A stretch of 64,000 bases of DNA from Theobroma cacao. Taxonomy: Eukaryota; Streptophyta; Magnoliopsida; Malvales; Malvaceae. Position numbers and translations under genes: made by a program. Location of the stretch: assembly GCF_000208745.1 (NCBI RefSeq), contig NC_030854.1, positions 27,659,273-27,723,272 on the forward strand. Reading direction: 5' to 3'. Of this stretch, positions 58,901 through 64,000 are shown one piece after another. Positions within the stretch are counted from its first letter, which is position 1, and each line of letters starts with the position of its first letter. The notes under the pieces are model-generated. The model searched no databases. It was not told the DNA's origin and saw only the letters and a list, made by a program, of their open reading frames with translations.

Positions 58901-61900
58901 GCCTCATTTGTGTGCGCAAGCTCTTTACATCACTAGACTTTAATTCTTCCATTTCTTTTTGACATATGGATGCTTCTTTATTTTTAACAGAGTTCTTTAA
59001 TGGAAGGATCATAGTTCCAACTGTTTTGTTTTGGGACTTAAAAGAATAATTGTGGCACACTTTTGTTTAAGAAAATTGTATGTGTCAAGCTGGACAGTGG
59101 AGGAATCTAGATGATAGTTTGCATTGTAGTGTTAGATCTTAAGCACTAGAGCTTAACCAGCATGCCTACTTATTTGTTGCAAGCAGTGGAGTTTCTCTTT
59201 GTTGATGTGTTATAAAATTCTTATCCTGGAAGGGTGCATCTGCAGAGGATTTAGTTTCCAACAGTTTTAAGTTAATCATTACTTGAGAAAAATTCTGGAA
59301 ACAAATTTCTTTTACCAGTTTTCATTCTGGTCTGTACTCTTTTCAGTACTGCTTATAAAGATTCAGTGGTCTGGACTGATGAATCTCTTTAGTTTTAAAC
59401 AGCAAGTTCTCTTGTTTACTTTTCAAGGTTCGGGAAATTACATTCTTCTGCCCATAGGACATATGTAATTGTCCATATCTTAACATGCTACTTTCTTCCT
59501 TGATGTAAGGATATATGCAAATGTTTTTCACACAATAAAGCAAGCATTATTTCTTTGATGGATTTGCCTTTATTTTCTTTGTCAATCTCATTTGAATATT
59601 CTATTTTCAGGCTGAATACTTTCCATCTAGCGGGGCGAGGTGAAATGAATGTTACACTTGGTATTCCACGTTTGCAAGAGATCTTAATGACTGCTTCAAT
59701 TGATATCAGGACTCCAGTAATGACATGCCCCTTGCATAAGGGAAAAACGAAGTAAGTTGCTAGTCATTTCAGCCTCTCTAGATCAATATTTATAGATTGC
59801 TAGTCAATTGACTTGATCAATGTTTATAATGATTCCTGGACTATTTGTGTATTTACTAGTAGGATGCATAAGATCATTGGAATTAGGAATAAGACTCAAC
59901 TTATATAAAACTAATGACCATGTGTAGGACCTAATAACTTAAGTAAATCCTAGATTAGACACAATGGACCATGACCAAGGCCAACCCCAATAAAACAAAA
60001 ATTACCAAGAAACCCCTTGATGCAAAATTGTTAAATTCAACTATAAAGGTGTCTAAAGAAAAAAATTTGGGGGTAAAGTAAAAAATAAAAATAAGGGTAT
60101 CTACCTTGCAATACTATCCCATAAGGCTTAAATAAATATTAAACAGAATTGACACATCCTATATGAGTATGTTGACTCACCTATTCATAATCCTACACTC
60201 CTCTTAGAGTGAATGCCAATCTTTAGATAGGATATTTTTGTTCTATCCTATTTATTGCCATGTGAACCAAACCATAGTTACTAAGAATGTGGTATATCTT
60301 GGGTTATGGGATGGGCTTGGGGAAAGTGGTATGCAGCTTCCATATTCTATAGTTCGATGGGTTTGTTTTTATTGGTTCATCATTTTGGGTCGTGATACAC
60401 TCTAAAGTATTCTTAGGGTTGTTTTTACTTTTAAATGAATATATAGGTATTTGTTTTGTTAATTATACAAGTGTATTTTAGTATGAATATATAAGTTGAT
60501 AGATATTTTTTAGTCAATAATTTTCATGATTGTAAGAATTGACAATGATTATTACTTTTAATGTGGTTTTTGTTTGTGTATGTAAATTTCATTTCGGGTT
60601 TAAATAGAGGAAATAAGAATAGTAAATTTTAATAATAGTTTTATTCCCTCTTTATTCTCCAAATAATGTGCCAGTCAATTAACTTAATTTACCTTTAAAT
60701 AAAGGAAATTATGAAAATGAATACTGCACATAAATAGACCAATTATAGTTAATAAGCCTGAAAGGAAACCCAATTAACACGTAATATAGGTCAAAATTCT
60801 AAACATTCTAATTTTTAAAGTTAAAACGTGTTCTCTTCATGCCTACACATCCCACCCTTTTTGAGCTTTTTACCTGGCATCTACATTTGATTTTCCAAAT
60901 TCTTTCATTCGCTTCTTTTATTATTTTTAAATTTTTTGACTGGTCATATATCTTCTGTTACATATCCCATTCTCTCTTCACTGCTTCTCCATTGTGCCTC
61001 TTTCTTTTATTACTCATTTCGAACTTCTTTTCTTTATATTTTACCCATCAATTTGGGTCCATGATTTTGGTGCTCTAGTTCACACGCCCAAACAGTCTGG
61101 GATGTAAAAGACCTGGAATCTCTGATGATGAATTGGACTGTGGATCCAGGGGGTTAGTAAATATATACTAAATACACTCTTAAATAAATTATCTACCAGC
61201 TACCTAGGGCACCTTCCCTTATATCAAAATGACTTCTTGGTTGGGCTTTGGCTTTCAATGAGGATGCAATTTGTCCAACAAGCTATGAAGTCCACATCTT
61301 GAAATGTCATGACACTTGTACTAGTTGCTTTAATTGTAACTTGGCTACCCCTTATTGTTTTTGGAACAAAATTTACTTGTTCTTTTGGAACTTCATTGCT
61401 GGTTGAGTTAGTAACAATTGAGTTAATTAAAGAGTGTTATTGTAGTTGTGAGTGGGAGAAATTTATATTTAGTAACATCAATTACCCTTTTTCTTATGAA
61501 TTTGGAAGTTTTCATGGTAAGGTTATCTTTGCCATTGCATAGATTATATTCTTAAAAAGTTTTCAGATTCAAATTTTTCTCTAATCATATTGTTTTTGTA
61601 CTTCAATAATATATATTAATTTGATGATAAGTTACATGCACTTGAGTCTGGGTGTCTGATATTGGTATGTGCCTAGATGTCCGATTCATCTTTTGCTCAA
61701 AGTTTTGGATTTGAGAGTCAGCTAAAAGGTAGGATAGGGAAACTGGATAATTCTTGTTTCAAATATATAGTAAAATACCTTACATAAATTCTTTTTTTTT
61801 CTTGTACAAAAAATAGACTTCTTTTAGAATATTTTCATCAATCAAATTGTTTTTAGTTATTATTAACTTTAAATAGTTTTGCTCAATTGAAAAGTATTTA

Positions 61901-64000
61901 AATTTTTTGTTTTAATAATCTCAAACCCATAAAATCAAGAACCAGACAAACATAAGACATTAACCTTCTGCTCTTGGGCTGGACTAAGACATTAACTTCT
62001 ATTAAACCACTTGTTAGAGTGGATTATAATAAAAACCAAAGCTCAAATCAATGCCCTAATTTTTTTCTTCTTTTTAATCATCTGCATCAAAACCATGACA
62101 TCTCGACTTCTTCTTTTGTCTGCCCAACCTTGGTAATGGACTCTTGAATTCCCTTTCACCTTCCTTTCCCTTTCTCTGTTCTTCTTTTGCCATAGCTTTC
62201 ACAGCTAGCCAAAGGGTGAAGAGTGCATTTGCACTCTTAATGCTGTGTTGGACACATTTTGCACCTGTATTTGTGGTGTGTCATGTTGACACCTTATGTT
62301 GACCCCAAATGGCAAGCCTTGTGAACAATTTTTAAGGATGAGTTTCAATTGAAAACTAGTCATCATGTGTTCTTTGATAGAGTGATCAGATAGATTTCAT
62401 CATTAAGTCCCCAGTAAAGTGACCTAGATCTAAGGCAAAGTTCCTTTAATTTATCAGTTAACGGGGGGGGGGGGGGGGAGGACATTACAATCTATTCTTA
62501 ATGAGTAGAAAGAGGAGTCATAACTGAATATATGCTTACAATTTTTGCCATTTTTAAGTTAAAAAAGAAATATTAAGGGCAATTTCTCTGGACATCAGAA
62601 AGGTAACGATAATAATGAGGAATCCTTTCTCTCCAAATTGCTGCAATTGAAGCGTTTAAAAAATTAGGGGATTTGATGGCTTCTGAGAGATATGTGTATC
62701 CCTCCAAGTTTCTTCCCTTAATGAAAATGTTTTCCAAATGAGGGAGATGCTGCCTTTCTACCTCCTTTCCCTTTCCAAAACCAAAAATGACCTTATCTAT
62801 TTAGTTATTATCTAATTAGTCTTTTTCCCCAAGTAATCTAGACTTCTGCACTGTCTGCAAAGTGGTGTAACTTTGGATATTTAGATAAATTTGATTCTTT
62901 AAATATTTGTTCAGTGTTTGTCTTTTCCTTTAATAGCTACTTTATTTTGCATGTGCAGGGAGGATGCCTTATGTCTTGCTAATAAGATGAAGAAAATCAC
63001 AGTAGCTGACATATTAGAGAGTATGGAAGTATCTGTCGCCCCATTTGCTGTTGACAATGGTGATATTTGTAGTATCTACAAGCTTAAGATGATGCTTGGC
63101 AAACCTGACAAGTATTTTGAGAACAGTGATATAACTGTGAAAGACTGTGAGCACATCTTAAAGGTTGTGTTTTTGAGGGAGTTAGAGGATGCCATACAGA
63201 ATCATCTGGTTTTGCTCTCCAAAATTAGTGGCATAAAAAAATTTATGCCGGATTCACAACGAAATGCTTCAAATGAGATGGATGAAGATGTTTCTGAAGG
63301 CAGATCACGTGAGACCAAGAATGATGATGATGATGATGATGATGATGCTGATGATGAGGAAAGAGCTGAGGATCTTGGTCTAGATGCACAAAAGCAAAAA
63401 CAGCAAACTACAGATGAGATGGACTATGAAGATGATTCAGAAGTGGAGCAAAATGAAGGTGCATCTTTGGCGGCGTTGGAAAGTGAAATTGATATGTCTG
63501 AGGATGAGACTGGAACTATCCAAATTAATATGATTGGATCAGATAATGGCAAGGATGAGATATCTCAAAGTTCGCCAAACCTAGAGAACAGATCTAATCC
63601 TAAGTCAAGGGAGGAAAAGACTGGATCAGAACCCAAAAGGAAGAAGATGAAAGCAAAATTTGTTAGGAAGGAGTCTGATAGAGCAATATTTAATGCCATT
63701 AGAGGATTGTGTTTTGAGGTCCATTTTAAGTTGAAAAACGAACCTCACATTTTACTGGCTCAGGTACTTCCCCACCCATACACCTTCTCTTTTTCTTGGC
63801 ATTCATCATAGCATTCCTTTTTTAGTCCATTGACGCCCCTTTTTTATGAAATAAATTGAAAATCGAACCAACAATAAGGAAGAACATTTTCTTGTTCTGT
63901 TGCAATATTCATTGAAGCTTTTGCTTTCCAGCCTTTACCTGTGGAACAGGGATGTGAAAGGTTGAAATATACTGCTATTCTGGTTAAATGTTCTCATTTC
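44668..64000 (+). CDS. NRPA1: DNA-directed RNA polymerase I largest subunit (3' end outside window)
   Basis: Catalytic subunit of nucleolar RNA polymerase I, which transcribes the rRNA precursor. Twenty exons join in frame to 1496 codons (the family is about 1670): 44668-44685, 44843-45012, 45351-45510, 45589-45888, 47254-47526, 47628-47798, 48802-48967, 50270-50457, 51734-51997, 53045-53133, 53361-53508, 53620-53838, 54082-54441, 54536-54680, 55215-55423, 56539-56741, 57814-58012, 58098-58357, 59611-59751, 62959-63763. Landmarks: clamp zinc site CKSCx6CPGHCGH (64-80) and CKNC (196-199); active-site NADFDGDE (603-610) binding Mg; bridge-helix region [19 protein letters not shown] (about 1003-1021); trigger loop [19 protein letters not shown] (about 1174-1192); acidic Asp/Glu insert (about 1349-1420), a Pol I feature. 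The final GT donor at 63764 leads off the window. Confidence 0.95.
54752..54852. repeat. Microsatellite (TA)n / (CATA)n in NRPA1 intron 14
   Basis: A compound run of TATA, ATAC and CATA units of about 100 bases. It lies in the intron after exon 14 and has no effect on coding. Confidence 0.8.
55470..55540. repeat. (TA)n followed by G-rich/GA tract in NRPA1 intron 15
   Basis: ATATATATATATAT is followed by a run of nine G, then GTGGGAGAGAGAGAG and GTGGGGGGTGGGG. The G runs could support a quadruplex on the coding strand. A (CA)n run follows at about 55912-55940 in the same intron. Confidence 0.8.
62463..62478. repeat. Poly-G run of 16 in NRPA1 intron 19
   Basis: An uninterrupted run of 16 G in the 3207 bp last resolved intron (59752-62958). 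Such runs are length-variable and error-prone in sequencing. No other gene is evident in this intron; a TE remnant around 59830-60250 is possible. Confidence 0.85.
63324..63362 (+). repeat. (GAT)n run coding poly-Asp in NRPA1 exon 20
   Basis: Eight consecutive GAT codons, then GCT GAT GAT GAG, encode the core of the acidic segment. Length change in whole codons would be tolerated, so this is a likely in-frame polymorphic site. Acidic linkers of this type are a normal feature of Pol I largest subunits. Confidence 0.8.

Noticed and set aside
59830..60250. Possible LTR or TE remnant in NRPA1 intron 19
   Set aside because: Composition and phrases hint at a retroelement fragment, but no termini, direct repeats or target duplication could be defined.
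60839..61542. Hydrophobic open frames in NRPA1 intron 19
   Set aside because: They lie wholly within an intron bounded by good splice sites that keep the polymerase frame, and show no known domain.
63932..64000. Possible further NRPA1 exon after TTTCCAG at 63931
   Set aside because: It stays open in the right phase ([11 protein letters not shown]) but does not resemble the conserved family sequence expected after HILLAQ; it is more likely intron, with the true exon beyond the window.

Overview
This is a plant nuclear genome window, from a eudicot and probably a rosid. The evidence is spliced genes with GT-AG introns, AT-rich intergenic DNA, nested retrotransposons and plant-type DNA transposons. 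Two intact host genes on the + strand flank a 31 kb stretch of layered repeats. No RNA genes, CRISPR arrays or bacterial-style operons were seen.

Layout. 1-6600: the end of an LTR, one unrecognised ORF, a 1.2 kb foldback element (803-2041), a probable short inverted-repeat element (3231-3540) and otherwise featureless AT-rich DNA. 6851-13335: a complete 11-exon LPAT2-type lysophosphatidyl acyltransferase gene (387 aa), with a MITE-like insertion in intron 5. 13860-15590: a ~252 bp tandem satellite interrupted by a TRIM-like mini-retroelement. 15600-41300: one non-LTR retrotransposon (LINE) broken into three pieces by two later insertions. The first insertion is a ~15 kb MULE DNA transposon (17095-32072). 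The second is a 4.24 kb LTR-type element (32805-37044) with a perfect 5 bp target duplication. 41310-43450: about 8.5 more copies of the ~252 bp satellite. 44668-64000: the largest subunit of RNA polymerase I (NRPA1), with 20 exons resolved (1496 residues) and the 3' end outside the window.

The MULE is the richest object. It carries a decayed mudrA-type transposase gene, a second decayed ORF resembling plant transposon-associated (Transposase_32-like) proteins, and an opposite-strand gene with a DUF1985-like N-terminus and a Ulp1/C48 cysteine protease C-terminus. It also carries a small 84-codon ORF with its own TATA box and poly(A) signals, and long subterminal arrays of a GCATTGCGTGAC-like motif that are inverted between the two sides. 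Part of the element has been duplicated in tandem, and the second copy lacks exactly the segment that holds the second ORF.

How the parts relate. LPAT2 acts in glycerolipid synthesis at the ER; NRPA1 makes rRNA precursor in the nucleolus. They are not functionally coupled, but their Arabidopsis counterparts have consecutive locus numbers (At3g57650, At3g57660), so the pair looks like conserved microsynteny whose spacer has been inflated by transposons. All TE genes here carry premature stops and are probably non-autonomous today; both host genes have open exons throughout.
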